A stretch of DNA of 64,000 nucleotides, taken from positions 682,001 to 746,000 of the forward strand of contig AP014718.1 of NCBI GenBank assembly GCA_002370555.1, read 5' to 3'. Origin of the DNA: Arthrobacter sp. Hiyo4. Its GTDB lineage: Bacteria > Actinomycetota > Actinomycetes > Actinomycetales > Micrococcaceae. The first letter of the stretch is position 1. Each line of letters starts with the position of its first letter. Positions 9,994 through 21,228 of this stretch are shown here, one piece after another. Made by a program: the position numbers and the translations under genes. The notes beneath the pieces were generated by a model. That model saw only the letters and a program-made list of their open reading frames with translations. It did no database searches and was not told where the DNA came from.

Positions 9994-10035
9994 AGCCCGT
10001 TGGTCCGTACACCCCCAAGTCCGGACCGGCGGGCT
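9994..10035 (+). promoter_or_regulatory. Leader hairpin (attenuator candidate) upstream of the ABC-F gene
   Basis: AGCCCGTTGGTCCG (9994-10007) and CGGACCGGCGGGCT (10022-10035) pair over all 14 positions as plus-strand RNA. The two non-Watson-Crick pairs are U-G wobbles, which would be mismatches in minus-strand RNA, so the structure points to plus-strand transcription. CTTTA follows. A second GC-rich hairpin lies at 10041-10067. ABC-F resistance genes are known to be controlled by ribosome-mediated attenuation in such leaders; applying that here is inference. Confidence 0.55.
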
Positions 10036-10145
10036 CTTTAGTGCCCCGGCACTTTTCGGGGCGGCACATTGCGGATTCACCGCAGTTTCGGGCCGATTCA
10101 GGCGGGCTCCTCCGGCCGGGCGGCGGCGAGAGGATGGACCAACCT

Positions 10146-11815
10146 ATGACTGCAACCCTTGTTGCCAAAGACCTTTCCGGCGGCCACGACCACCGGACGC
10201 TGTTCGACAAACTTTCCCTCACGGTGGCCCCGGCGATGTGGTGGGTGTGGTGGGCGCCAACGGCGCCGGCAAGTCCACCCTGCTGCGCCTGCTGGCCGGG
10301 GTGGACCAGCCCCAGGGCGGTAGCGTCAGCCTCGCCCCCGCCGATGCCTTTGTGGGCTGGCTGCCCCAGGAGCACGAGCGCGTCGCCGGTGAGACCGTGG
10401 CCGGCTACGTCGCCCGGCGGACCGGCTGCGCCCAGGCCACCGTGGAGATGGAGTCCACCGCTGAGGCGTTGGGCTCCGGCGCGCCGGGAGCCGATGACGC
10501 CTACTCGCTGGCCTTTGACCGCTGGATGGCTTCAGGCGCGGCAGACCTCGACGAACGCATCCCGCCTGTCCTGGCGGACCTGGGCCTGGACACCGGCGCG
10601 GACGCCCCATGACCGGGCTTTCCGGCGGCCAGGCCGCACGCGTGGCCCTCGCGGCGCTCCTGCTCAGCCGGTTCGACGTTGTGCTGCTGGATGAGCCCAC
10701 CAACGACCTTGACCTGGCCGGCCTGGCCAAACTGGAAGCGTTTGTGCAGGGACTGCGCGGCGGTGTGGTGCTGGTGTCCCATGACCGCGAGTTCCTGGCC
10801 CGCTGCGTGACCACCATCGTGGAACTGGACCTCGCGCAGAATTCCGTGGCGGTCTACGACGGCGGCTACGAGGCCTTCCTCGAGGAGCGCGCCGTGGCGA
10901 GGCGCCACGCGAGGGAAAAGTTCGAGGAGTTCGCGTCCACCAAGGCAGACCTGGTCTCCCGTGCCCGGACGCAGCGCGAGTGGAGCTCCCAGGGCGTGCG
11001 GAACGCCATGAAGAAAAGTCCGGACAATGACAAGATCCGCCGGGCCGCCAGTACCGAGTCATCGGAAAAGCAGGCCCAGAAGGTCCGGCAGATGGAATCC
11101 CGGATTGCCCGGCTGGACGTGGTGGAGGAGCCGCGGAAGGAATGGCAGCTGCAGTTCACCATTGGCCAGGCGCCCCGCTCCAGTGCGGTGGTGGCCACCT
11201 TACGTGACGCCGTCGTGACACAGGGAAGCTTCACGCTGGGCCCGGTGAACCTGCAGCTGAACGCGGGGGAGCGTATCGGCATCACCGGCCCCAACGGAGC
11301 CGGCAAGTCGACGCTGCTGCGCCTGCTCCTGGGCGTGCAGACGCCCGACGCCGGCAACGCCGCCATGGGCGCCTCGGTGGCCATCGGCGAAATTGACCAG
11401 GCCCGCGGACTGTTGGCCGGCCATCTCAACCTTGGCGACGCCGTCGAAGCCGTGCTCACGGACCTGACGCCCGCGGAGGTCCGCACCCTGCTGGCCAAGT
11501 TCGGGCTGAAGGCGGACCACACCACCCGACCCGTGGATTCCCTGTCGCCGGGGAACGCACCCGCGCCGCGCTGGCGCTGCTGCAGGCGCGAGGGTGAACC
11601 TGCTGGTCCTGGACGAACCCACGAACCACCTGGACCTGCCCGCCATCGAGCAGCTGGAAGAGGCACTGGGAAGTTATGAGGGCGCTTTGCTGTTAGTAAC
11701 CCATGACCGGAGGCTGCTCGAGAACGTGCGGCTGGATGTCCGGTGGAATGTGGACAACGGAACGGTAACTGAACTGATGGCAGACGATTCCTCACAGGCG
11801 GGGCACCAGCGATGA
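10146..11815 (+). CDS. ABC-F family ATP-binding protein (ribosome protection type; four frame breaks)
   Basis: Restored length 557 residues with two ABC domains and no membrane segments, the layout of ABC-F proteins that act on the ribosome, some giving antibiotic resistance. Domain 1 has Walker [10 protein letters not shown], signature LSGGQ and Walker [14 protein letters not shown]. Domain 2 has GPNGAGKST, a signature given by the restored frame as LSPGERTR, and [13 protein letters not shown]. The charged linker between them (residues about 250-310) is the usual ribosome-contacting arm. Breaks lie near 10233, 10605 (CCCC), 11550 (GGGG) and 11592 (GGG). A GAGGA site precedes ATG 10146. It is translationally coupled to the ABC exporter downstream. 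Confidence 0.87.
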
Positions 11816-13723
11816 GCATGGACGGCGTCGCCTGGCACTCCCTGTACAACATATCCCGGGCCAAGAACGGCTCCCAGCCCTTCTCCAAGGCCACCCTGAA
11901 ACGGGTCCTGGGCTTCGCCCGCCCGCACCGGACAAAGCTGGTCGCGTTTGTGGCGCTGTCCATTGTGATGGCGTTCCTGGCCGTGGCCACGCCCGTGCTG
12001 GCCGGCCAGGTGGTTGATGCCATCGTGGCCAAGGCGGGTACAGACGAAGTGATCCGGCTGGCGCTGCTGATCGCCGTGGTGGCCGTTGCCGAAGCCGGCC
12101 TGGGGCTCGTGAGCCGCTGGCTGTCCTCCACCATCGGCGAAGGCGTGATTGTGGACCTGCGCACCAGGGTCTTTGACCATGTGCAGAAGATGCCCATCGC
12201 CTTCTTCACCCGCACCCGCACCGGCGCACTGGTCAGCCGCCTGAACAACGACGTCATCGGAGCGCAGTCCGCCTTCGCCGGCACGCTGTCCGGCGTGGTC
12301 AGCAACGTGGTGGCACTGATCCTGACGCTGATCGTGATGCTCGGGACGTCCTGGCAGGTCACCGTGCTCGCCATGATCCTGCTGCCGATCTTCCTGATCC
12401 CTGCCCGCCGGATGGGCTCCAAGCTCGCGGACCTGCGGCGTGAGGCGGCAAACCACAACGCGGCCATGGGCACGCAGATGACCGAGCGCTTCTCCGCCCG
12501 GGCGCCACGCTGGTGAAGCTCTTCGGCCGCCCGGACGAGGAATCCCGCGAGTTCGGTGTCCGCGCCGGCCGGGTCCGGGACATTGGCGTCCGCACTGCCA
12601 TGCTGCAGTTCACCTTCGTCACCGCGCTGACGCTGGTATCCGCCCTGGCCCTGGCCCTGGTCTACGGCCTGGGCGGCTGGCTGGCCATCGGTGGTCAGCT
12701 CGCCGCGGGCGACGTTGTAGTGCTGGCCCTGCTGCTGACCCGCCTGTACGCCCCGCTCACCGCCCTGTCCAACGCCCGCGTGGAAATCATGAGCGCGCTG
12801 GTCAGCTTTGAGCGGGTTTTCGAGATCCTGGACCTCAAGCCCCTGATCCAGCAGAAGCCCGACGCCGTGGCCATCCCGCCGGGCAACGTTTCGGTGGAGT
12901 TTGACGACGTTCGCTTCGCCTACCCCTCCGCGGACAAGGTCTCGCTGGCCTCACTCGAGGAAGTGTCCACGCTGGACACCCGCGGCGGCGAAGAGGTGCT
13001 GCATGGCATCAGTTTCCGGGTGGAACCCGGGCAGACCGTCGCCCTGGTGGGTTCCTCCGGTGCCGGAAAGTCCACTATCGCGCAGCTGCTTTCCCGGCTG
13101 TACGACGTCGACTCCGGCGCCGTGCGGCTCGGCGGCACCCTGCCGGGCTCGGGCCTGGACGTCCGGGACGCCACGTTCGATTCCCTGCGGGACACGCTGG
13201 GTATGGTCACCCAGGACGGGCACCTGTTCCATGAGTCGATCGCTTCCAACCTCCGGCTCGCCCGGCCGGACGCCACCGAGGAGGACATGTGGGACGCCAT
13301 CCGGCAGGCCGCCTGGAAACCATGATCCGGTCCCTGCCTGACGGCCTGGACACCGTGGTGGGGGAGCGCGGCTACCGGCTCTCCGGCGGCGAACGCCAGC
13401 GCCTCACCATCGCCCGGCTGCTGATCTCCCAGCCCCGGGTGGTCATCCTCGACGAGGCCACCGCCGCACTGGACTCCACCAACGAAGCCGCCGTGCAGGC
13501 GGCCCTGGGCGCCGCGCTAGAGGGGCGCACCGCCGTCGTGATTGCCCACCGGCTGTCCACTATCCGTGCCGCCGACGTCATCCTGGTGGTCGAGGACGGG
13601 CGGATCGTGGAACGCGGGAACCACACCGACCTGCTCGCCGCCGAGGGCCGATACGCCGAGCTCTACCAGACGCAGTTCGCCGAAGCCACGGCGGTGGCAG
13701 CCGAAGCCGTTCCGGAGTACTAG
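11812..13723 (+). CDS. ABC exporter half-transporter, fused permease and ATPase (two frame breaks)
   Basis: Restored length 637 residues in the MsbA/MDR-type order: a six-helix transmembrane domain (about 40-330), then an ATPase domain with Walker [10 protein letters not shown], signature LSGGERQ, Walker [13 protein letters not shown] and the H-loop His in IAHRLSTI. Such proteins work as homo- or heterodimers in the membrane to export lipids or drugs. The ATG overlaps the stop of the ABC-F gene, which suggests a shared resistance or export role. The frame changes near 12500 and 13312. Substrate unknown. Confidence 0.88.
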
Positions 13724-13732
13724 AGCTCAGCC

Positions 13733-14151
13733 TTAGCGGCGCAGGGTGGCCAGTTCGGGCAGGATGTGGTCCGTCAGGAGCGGGGCGAGGTCCGCTGGCA
13801 GCGGCGCGCCGCGGTCCAGCGCCGCCAGGTCCAGCCAGCGGATCTCGGCGATCTCAGCCGAGGGTGCGCGGTCCAAGTTCCGGGTGCGGTAAACACTGTG
13901 GCCTCGATGTCCGTGGCGGCCTCGTTGGCGGCGTCGGCGATCCAGACGCCCATCAGCTCCAGCTCGCGCGGATCCACCACGATCCCCACTTCCTCCTGAA
14001 GTTCCCGCGCGGCGGCGTGGACAGCCGTTTCGCCGGCTTCGGGCTTGCCTCCCGGGTGCATAAACATGCTGGTGCCGCGCTTGCGGACGGTCAGGAGCCG
14101 GCCGGCGTCATCGAAGACACAGACGGCGGAGACAACAATGCGGGCTTTCAC
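13733..14151 (-). CDS. NUDIX hydrolase (one frame break)
   Basis: Restored length 139 residues. The NUDIX box GGKPEAGETAVHAAARELQE continues into EVGI (residues about 36-60) with the metal-binding REXXEE glutamates present, so it should cleave a nucleoside-diphosphate-linked substrate, perhaps an oxidised or damaged nucleotide. The frame changes near 13880; the restored C-terminus ends LPELATLRR. It converges with the ABC exporter, with only 9 bp between stops. Substrate cannot be told from sequence. Confidence 0.82.
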
Positions 14152-14184
14152 GGTTCCGAGCCTAGCGTGTTCAGTCCCGCCGCC

Positions 14185-14659
14185 TCAGGCCAGCCGCTTC
14201 AGGGCGGACGTCAGCAACAGGTCCTTGCGCGGGCCGGTCACATCCCACGTGTAACTGAAGGTGTCCGGGCCTTCGTAGGTGTAGGCCACGCGGTACGTAT
14301 CGGGATCGCACCAGTGCTGGTCCAGATTGGCCTCCGGGCTGAAGCTCATCCGGTGGAAGGGCCGCCCGTCGGTAAAAAACACGTCCAGGGCGTCCGGCCG
14401 GTCGGCGGGCTTCAGGAGGTATTCGCGGAAGGCGGGCCGGTAAAGGTAGGCCAGCGCATGGTGCCTTCCTCACGGAAGGCCAGGCCGCCGTCGTCCGCGG
14501 GGCAAAATGTACGACGCCGGAAAAGGTTCCGCGGGTGCCGGCGGGCCGGTCCAACAGCTGCCGTTCGACGGCCCAGTTTCCCTCAACAGGCAAGTTCCCG
14601 GCCTGCGAGGGGCCGAGCAGGTAGGCACGGAGGTCGAACTCCGGGGACGGAAGATTCAA
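14185..14659 (-). CDS. DUF6314 family protein (two frame breaks)
   Basis: Restored length about 158 residues. The C-terminal half contains FFTDGRPFHRMSF, HWCDPDTYRVAYTY and TYTWDVTGPRKD-like blocks that I match to the DUF6314 pattern, a lipocalin-like beta-barrel fold by appearance. Breaks fall near 14500 and 14445. The TTG start at 14659 is the best available, since a tRNA gene lies immediately upstream on the same strand. No function is known for the family. Confidence 0.62.
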
Positions 14660-14660
14660 G

Positions 14661-14733
14661 TGCCCTCGATTGGAATCGAACCAACGACACCGGCTTTAGG
14701 AGAGCCGTGCTCTATCCACTGAGCTACGAGGGC
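14661..14733 (-). tRNA. tRNA-Arg (anticodon CCU)
   Basis: Read on the minus strand, the 73-nt gene has a seven-base acceptor stem (GCCCTCG with CGAGGGC, discriminator A) and a D arm with AGCTCAGTGGATAGAGC. The anticodon stem CGGCT/AGCCG holds the loop CTCCTAA, and the T arm contains GGTTCGATTC. The anticodon CCT reads AGG arginine codons. CCA is not encoded. Confidence 0.95.
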
Positions 14734-14816
14734 GCGTGTCCGCTGTTCCGGCAGGGCCGGTCCGTCCGGACACGGATACAAGCATACAAGGTGGTGGGCC
14801 GTACTACGCTCTTGGC

Positions 14817-15582
14817 ATGAGATCAGCCCCGACGTCCGCCCCAGCCGTGGCCTACCTCCCGGACACCGCCTCCACCCGCCAGTACATCGGAGCCTGGTCC
14901 GTCCTGAGCGTCCTGCAGTATTTTGTCGCGGAAACGGCCGTGATCGGCGCCTGGGGCGGGCCGCAGCCCTACGACCGCCGGACCGGATACATCAGCGATC
15001 TCGGCGCGCTTCACTGCGGGACCTATGACGGACGGGATGTGTGTTCGCCGCTGCATTGGCTGATGAATGCCTCGTTTGTGGTCCAGGGGCTGGGGATGCT
15101 GCTCGGCGCCCTGCTGCTGGGTTCGGGGCTGCTCTGTGTGGCGGCAAGGGCCGGGGCCGGGTCCAGCCGGGGCGCCGGAAACCCTGGCTGGCGGCGGTCG
15201 CCGTGCGGGTCCTGACCGGTGCTGCCGGTGCGGGGACCATGATCGTGGGCCTGGTGCCGGAGGACGTCGGCTCCGGCTGGCACTTCGTCGGGGCGCTGAT
15301 GTATTTCCTGGCCGGTGCGCTGGCCTTGCTGCTGCTGGGGCGTTATGGCTGCGGCAGACTCCGCTGGGGTGGTTCGTGCTGGTGTGCGGGCTGGTGTCCC
15401 TCGCCGCGCTGGTCGCAGGCGGGCTGACAGGCCTGGACGTTCCGGAGCCCGGCACGCTTGAGAGGCTGATGGGCTATCCGATCACGCTGGGCGTGGCGGC
15501 CTCGGGCCTGGTGATCGCACAGCGGGTCCACCGGCACAGGAAGGAGGGGCGCGGCCGGGTTACTGGGAAGGCGCAGGCCTAG
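14817..15582 (+). CDS. DUF998 domain integral membrane protein (two frame breaks)
   Basis: Restored length 255 residues with about six membrane helices. The first periplasmic loop has the family-typical ISDLGALHCGTYDGRDVCSP block after the first helix, and WHFVGALMYFLAGALALLLL marks a later one. The frame changes near 15175 and 15355. ATG 14817 is followed by a short Pro-rich N-terminus. Its last 23 bp overlap, tail to tail, the next gene on the opposite strand. DUF998 proteins are thought to be membrane proteins of unknown role. Confidence 0.76.
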
Positions 15583-16203
15583 CCGATTTTGCTGGCTTTT
15601 TCCGCAGGAACACTGCTGCTGCCCCAGCCAGGAGGCTGAGGACAAACAGCACCCACCCCGCAACGGTGAGCGCGGAGGCCAAGGCGACCTGGCCGGCGTC
15701 GGCCGTTTCCGATCCCAGCGCGGCGTCGATGGAGACATTGCCCCAAAAGCGGACCACCACAAACAGCAGCGGGACGGCCCAGAGGGCCCAGCGGAGCGTC
15801 TTCCGGGCCACATTGGTCCCGATCAGCAGCAGCCAGGTGAAGCCAAAGATCAGCGGGAACAGCGTGCCGGCCGTCTTGTGGACGTAGTTGAGCTGGCCGC
15901 GGGCGTCGTTGTCCATGGCGGCGTTCAGTTGGCCAACGTAGCCGGCGTCAAAACCTCCCACGAGCGAGTCGGGCATGGCCAGGCCGCCGGAGAGTTGCGT
16001 GAGCTGCTGCAGCGTGAGCAGGTGGACATACCAGAACAGGAACAGGCTTACTGTCACGCCCGCGATGAGGATCAGGTTGGTGTTGTTCTGTGCCTTCTGT
16101 GGCGAACGGCTGGTGGAGGGGTTGATAACCGGCGGGAGGCTGTGCTGCGGAGCAGCCGCCTTGGTGCCGTGCTTCTTGATCCGCTGCGCTGGGTTTTGGC
16201 CAT
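15560..16203 (-). CDS. Hypothetical four-helix membrane protein (one frame break)
   Basis: Restored length 214 residues: a basic N-terminus (about 45 residues), a first membrane helix (TVSLFLFWYVHLLTL), an extracytoplasmic segment rich in Gln, Asp and Gly, then three more helices (TLFPLIFGFTWLLLIGT, WALWAVPLLFVVVRF, VAGWVLFVLSLLAGAAAVFL). The frame changes near 16180, just after MAKTQRSG. I do not recognise a family. It is divergent from the inositol-monophosphatase gene, so a shared promoter region of about 30 bp lies between them. Confidence 0.68.
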
Positions 16204-16235
16204 TGCACCATTATCCCGCCACCTAAACTGGGTCC

Positions 16236-17081
16236 ATGACCACTGGCCGGCACAGCGCCCTTGAACTTGACCCTGCCCTGGACGACTATCAGCTGGCATC
16301 CGCGCTGGTGCGCGAAGCCGGGCAACTGGCGCTCCTGATGCGCATGGCCGGGCTGCAGTCGCAGCAGAAAACCTCCATCTCCGACGTGGTGACCGCCGCG
16401 GACCACGCTGCCGAAGCCTACGTGCTGGGGCAGTTGCAGCGCTGCCGGCCGAAGGACGGCATCCTGGGGGAGGAAGGCGCCTCGGTGGCCGGCACCAGCG
16501 GCCGCACCTGGGTGATCGATCCCGTGGACGGTACCTACAACTTCCTGCACGGATCCACCTACTGGTGCTCTGCCCTCGCGCTGAAGGACTCGTCCGATGT
16601 GCTGCTCGGCGCGATATTCCAGCCCGAGGAGGACAAGCTCTGGCTGGGCGGCACGGCCCGCGCGGCCACGCTGAACGGCGAGGTGCTGACCGCCTACCGG
16701 GACACGGACGCTGTCCAGGACGGGGGGCCGCGCAACGCAACCGCGCTCGCCGAACTCGGCGCAGCCACCTACATCCACCCCACCTGGCTGATGGATCCGC
16801 ACTGCGCCATGCCGTGGCACGCTGCGGCCACCTCCGCCGCGGCGCTGCGGATGTTCGGCTCCGGGTCCTGCGACCTGGGCCGGGTGGCCGATGGCCAGCT
16901 GGGATGCTGGTTCCAGCACAGCTGCCCGGAATGGGACTGGCTGCCCGGCAAGGCAATCGTCCGGGCCGCCGGCGGCGCCACGGACACGGTCCGGATCAAC
17001 GGCCTGGACTGGTTTATGGCGGGAGGCACGACGGCGGTGCGGGAGTTGCGTGCCGCCCTCGAGTCGGGCTCCATCGCCTGA
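16236..17081 (+). CDS. Inositol monophosphatase family protein
   Basis: A 281-residue intact member of the lithium-sensitive phosphatase superfamily. The first metal site is DPVDGT (Asp95, Asp98) and the second is EWDWLPG near residue 232; the upstream Glu pair (LGEEGA, about 80) completes the magnesium cluster. Members hydrolyse inositol phosphate, fructose-1,6-bisphosphate, histidinol phosphate or PAP, and the sequence does not separate these. It is distant from the inositol catabolic island, so an inositol role should not be assumed. Confidence 0.88.
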   Translation: MTTGRHSALELDPALDDYQLASALVREAGQLALLMRMAGLQSQQKTSISDVVTAADHAAEAYVLGQLQRCRPKDGILGEEGASVAGTSGRTWVIDPVDGTYNFLHGSTYWCSALALKDSSDVLLGAIFQPEEDKLWLGGTARAATLNGEVLTAYRDTDAVQDGGPRNATALAELGAATYIHPTWLMDPHCAMPWHAAATSAAALRMFGSGSCDLGRVADGQLGCWFQHSCPEWDWLPGKAIVRAAGGATDTVRINGLDWFMAGGTTAVRELRAALESGSIA

Positions 17082-17179
17082 GTCCGGACCGCCTTTTGCG
17101 CGCTTCCCGGGTGGGGAACACGGTGTTATCCACAGGCTGGACCTGACTGTCAGCCCCACCGCCTAGACTTGTAAGCACC

Positions 17180-19755
17180 ATGGATATGTTGTTTGACCCG
17201 TACTCTGACGGACCGTTCAAGGCCGCCGCGCCAGCCTCCGCCCGCACCAAGTCGCGCCCGGAAGGCCTTGCCGCGGCCGCCGAATTCGGCGGCGGCGGAC
17301 CAGGTGGCGGGCCCGGCGGCGGGTCCGAACACGCAGCAGAACAGGGCGCCCAGCGCACGGGCGGCTGGGCCAACCAGCAGCCCTCTCATGACGGCAACGG
17401 CGAGCCGGCCCACCACCGGTCCAATGCCGAGGAACTCCTGCAGGGCTTAACCCGCAGCAGGAGGAGGCCGTTAAGCATGCCGGCGGCGCCCTGCTCATTG
17501 TGGCCGGCGCCGGCTCGGGAAAGACCCGCGTCCTCAGTAACCGGATCGCGTACCTCATTGCCACGCACCGCGCGCATCACGGTGAGATCCTGGCCATCAC
17601 GTTCACCAACAAGGCCGCCGCCGAGATGCGGGAGCGCATCGCGGCGCTGGTGGGTGGACGGGCCAAGATCATGTGGATCTCCACGTTCCACTCATCCTGC
17701 GTGCGTATCCTGCGCCAGGAGGCCGCGAACGTCGGCCGGAAGTCGAACTTCTCCATCTACGACTCCGCGGACTCGCTGCGGCTGGTCATCCAGGTCTCCA
17801 AGAGCCTGGACCTGGACCCCAAGAAGTTCGCGCCCAAGGCCATCCAGCACAAGATCTCCGCGCTCAAGAACGAGCTCATCGACGCCGATTCCTACGCGTC
17901 CTCCGCGAACTACAACGATCCCTTCGAGTCCGCTGTGGCTGACGTCTTCAAGGGCTACACCCAGCGGCTGCGCCAGGCCAATGCCATGGACTTCGATGAC
18001 CTCATCGCCGAGACCGTCTACATGTTCCGAGCCTTCCCGGCGCTCGCCGATTCCTACCGGCGGCGGTTCCGGCACGTCCTCGTGGACGAGTACCAGGACA
18101 CCAACCACGCCCAGTATGCCCTGGTCCGCGAGATAGTGGGCGAGGGCCCCGGCGCGTCCGAGCTCACCGTCGTGGGTGACTCCGACCAGTCCATCTATGC
18201 CTTCCGCGGCGCCGACATCCGCAACATCGTGGAGTTCGAAAAGGACTACCCGGACGCCCGCACCATCAAACTGGAGCAGAACTACCGCTCCACGCAGAAC
18301 ATCCTCAGCGCGGCCAATTCCGTGATCTCACGCAACCCCAACCGCCCCGACAAGCGGCTGTGGACCGCCGAGGGCGAGGGCCACAAGATCATCGGCTATG
18401 TGGGCGAGAACGAGCACGCCGAGGCCCAGTTCATTGCCAAGGAGATTGACCGGCTACAGGACGAGGACAACCTCCGCCCCGGTGATGTTGCCATTTTCTA
18501 CCGCACCAACGCGCAGTCGCGTTCCATTGAGGATGTGCTGGTCCGGGTAGGCCTGCCGTACAAGGTGGTGGGCGGCACCCGCTTCTACGACCGCAAGGAA
18601 ATCAAGGACGCCCTCGCGTACCTCCGCGTTCTGGTGAACCCGGACGACGACGTCAACCTGCGCCGGGTGCTCAACGAACCAAAGCGCGGCATTGGCGACC
18701 GCGCCGAAGGTGCCGTGGCCGCACTGGCCGAGCGCGAACGGATGTCGTTCATGGCCGCCGCCCGGCGGGCTGAAGAAGCTCCCGGGATGGCCACCCGTTC
18801 CGTCAACGCCGTCCTCGGGTTTGTGAAACTGCTGGACGACCTCGCGGAGGTTGCCTCCGGTTCAGGTGCAGCCGCCGCGCTGGAGGCTGTCCTGGAACAG
18901 ACCGGCTACCTCGCCGGGCTGCGTTCCAGCACTGATCCACAGGATGAGTCCCGCGTGGAGAACTTGGCGGAACTCGTCGCCGTCGTCCGTGAATACGAAC
19001 AGGAGAACCCGGAAGGTTCCCTGGGTGCGTTCCTGGAACAGGTGTCCCTGGTGGCGGACGCGGACCAGATCCCGGACGCCCCGGCGCGGACATCGACGCT
19101 GCCGTGGCGGAAGCCAAACGCCTGGGCGTGGTCACGCTGATGACCCTGCACACCGCCAAGGGGCTCGAATTCCCTGTGGTGTTCCTGACCGGCATGGAAC
19201 ACGGGCTGTTCCCGCACCAGCGCTCGGCCACGGACCCCAAGGAACTCGCCGAGGAACGCCGGCTGGCCTACGTGGGCCTGACCCGCGCGCGCAAGCGCCT
19301 CTACGTCACCCGGTCCGAAGTCCGCAGCATGTGGGGCCAAAGCCAGTACAACCCCGCCAGCCAGTTCCTTGAGGAAATTCCCGCCGAGCTGCTGGACTGG
19401 AAACGCGAAGGCACCAGCCGGCAGTCCGGCGGCTGGGGAGCAGCAGCGCCTCGATCGGTTCCAGCCGTTACGGCGGATCCTTCTGGGCGCCGGCACGTCC
19501 CGCGGTGCGGCCGCCGATTCCTCGGCGGGCTTCAACGCGGACGTTCCCGCGGCCATCGCCAAGAACCGGGTCCAGCCGCAGAAGGAGATTGTGGCCGTCA
19601 GCGTGGGCGACAAGGTCAACCACACCAGCTTCGGCAACGGCACGGTGCTGGCGCTGGAAGGCGCAGGGGACAAGACGGTGGCCAAGGTGAAGTTCAGCGT
19701 CGGCGAGAAGAGACTGCTGCTCCGCTATGCGCCGCTCACGAAGCTCGACGCCTGA
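17180..19755 (+). CDS. pcrA: UvrD/PcrA-type DNA helicase (four frame breaks)
   Basis: Restored length 859 residues. This SF1A helicase unwinds DNA 3' to 5' in nucleotide excision repair and replication. After a Gly/Ala-rich N-terminal extension of about 90 residues come Walker A AGAGSGKT, motif II DEYQDTN, motif III GDSDQSIYAFRGA, motif IV LEQNYRST, motif V TLHTAKGLEF and motif VI VGLTRARKRLY. A C-terminal Tudor-like segment (VGDKVNHTSFGNGTVLA) contacts RNA polymerase in PcrA. Breaks lie near 17445, 19085, 19437 and 19490. An essential gene in most actinobacteria, so the breaks are not believable as real mutations. Confidence 0.92.
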
Positions 19756-19856
19756 CCACGCTTGCCCTTGTCCGGGCACCCCGGCTGGCTTACAGTTCAG
19801 GAACGCGCGGTACCCGGGAAACAGCCGGTCGCCGGGGAACCGGTGAAGCGCAGGCC

Positions 19857-19888
19857 ACTTGAGCACAGCAGAACTTGAGCACAGCAGA
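19857..19888 (+). repeat. Perfect 16-bp tandem duplication
   Basis: ACTTGAGCACAGCAGA occurs twice in direct contact, just before the glycosyltransferase ribosome site. Each copy carries an in-frame TTG. Confidence 0.9.
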
Positions 19889-19903
19889 TTCGGGGGCACC
19901 ACT

Positions 19904-21213
19904 GTGAAGATCCTGTTCGCCAGCCAGGCCATTGACGGCCATTTCAACCCGATGACGGGCATGGCGATGCGGCTCAAGGACCGTGGCCACGAGGTGGCCT
20001 GGTACACGGGTCCGGTCTATGCGGGCAGGCTCGGCGGCATGGGAATCCAGCACTTCCCCTTCCGCAGGGCCATCGAGCACCGCGCGGATAACCTCAATGA
20101 GCTCTATCCGGAGCGGGCCAGACTCAAGGGCCCACGAGCCATCGGCTTCGACGGCGAGAAGATTTTCGCCAGCAACGTCAGCCACTTCTTCGAGGACATC
20201 CGCGAGGCCGCTCACCAGTATCCGTTCGACGTTCTTGTGGCGGACAGTTCCATGTTCATTCACCGGCTCGTCTCCCACTTGATGGGCAAGCCGGTGGTGA
20301 ATTTTGTTGCGATCCCCAACATGGAAAGCGACCCGCAGGTGCCGCCGCTTTTCTTCGGGTTCCGGCCGCCCCGCAATCCCGTGGAAAAAACGGTCCAAGG
20401 CCTGGCGGGCCTGCTGTCCGACAAGGTCATTCTTCGGCCGGCCAGTCAAAGCTACCGCCGGCAGCACGCCGCCTACGGCCAGGCCGTCCCGCGGGCAGGC
20501 CGGCTGACGGACGAGCCCTACCGGTGCTCGGCCGCCATCATCCAGACCGGCCCGGAATCCCTCGATTTCCCGCGGCGCCGGGTCAACCCCAAAGTGCACT
20601 ACGTCGGTGCGCTCCTGCCATACCGGTCGGCAGGCCAGGCCGCCCCCGGTTCCGCTGGTTCCGGTGCGGACGGCGGGTTTCCCGGTCCTATCCCGTAACA
20701 CTCGTTGTCACCCAGGGAACGGTGGACAACCTCGACCAGGACAAACTCATCGTTCCGTCGCTTGAGGCGGTCAAGGACATGGATGCGTTGGTCATCGTGG
20801 CAACCGGCGGGCACGGCACCGAAGAGTTGAACGCCCGCTACCCGCAGCCCAACGTGGTGGTGCGGGACTACGTGGACTTCGCGGAGGTCTTTGACTTCAC
20901 GGATGTCTTCATCACCAACGGCGGATTCGGCGGTGTGCAGCTGAGCCTGTCCAAGGGTGTTCCGTTGGTGGTGTCGGGCATCAACGAGGGTAAAAGTGAC
21001 GTTAACGCCCGGGTGGAACACGCCGGCGTCGGCATTAACCTCAGGACCGAGTCACCCAAGCCCGCCGACATAGCCGCTGCGGTTCGAAAGGTCCTGGCGG
21101 ATCCAGGCTGGCAATCCCGTGCCCGGACGATGCAGGCGCAGTTCGAGGGTGAGGATCCCGCCGAAGCTGCTGCCGCCGTCGTGGAGTCCGCGGTGAGGCG
21201 CCCGACAGCCTGA
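19904..21213 (+). CDS. Family 1 (UGT/MGT-like) glycosyltransferase (one frame break)
   Basis: Restored length 436 residues of the GT-B fold. The N-terminal Rossmann half opens with MKILFASQAIDGHFNPMTG, and the C-terminal half has the sugar-nucleotide-binding region (ITNGGFGGVQLSLSKGVPLV), similar to MGT/UGT enzymes that glycosylate small hydrophobic molecules or macrolides; the family's usual HGG is NGG here. GTG 19904 has CGGGGG upstream; a TTG at 19859 inside the tandem repeat is less likely. The frame changes near 20650. Acceptor unknown; sitting between pcrA and sucCD gives no clue. Confidence 0.82.
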
Positions 21214-21228
21214 AGCCGCAGGGGCATA

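Noticed and set aside
10146..13723. Programmed ribosomal frameshifting in the ABC-F and ABC exporter genes
   Set aside because: No slippery heptamer, and the same kind of break occurs in some thirty unrelated genes. A shared sequencing cause is far simpler.
13864..14820. A 318-residue plus-strand frame over the NUDIX, DUF6314 and tRNA region
   Set aside because: It crosses a tRNA gene and the antisense of a clear NUDIX box, so it is not coding.
16236..17081. Assigning the inositol-monophosphatase-family gene to the inositol regulon
   Set aside because: It lies 10 kb away with no operator of the regulon, and the family covers several other phosphate substrates.
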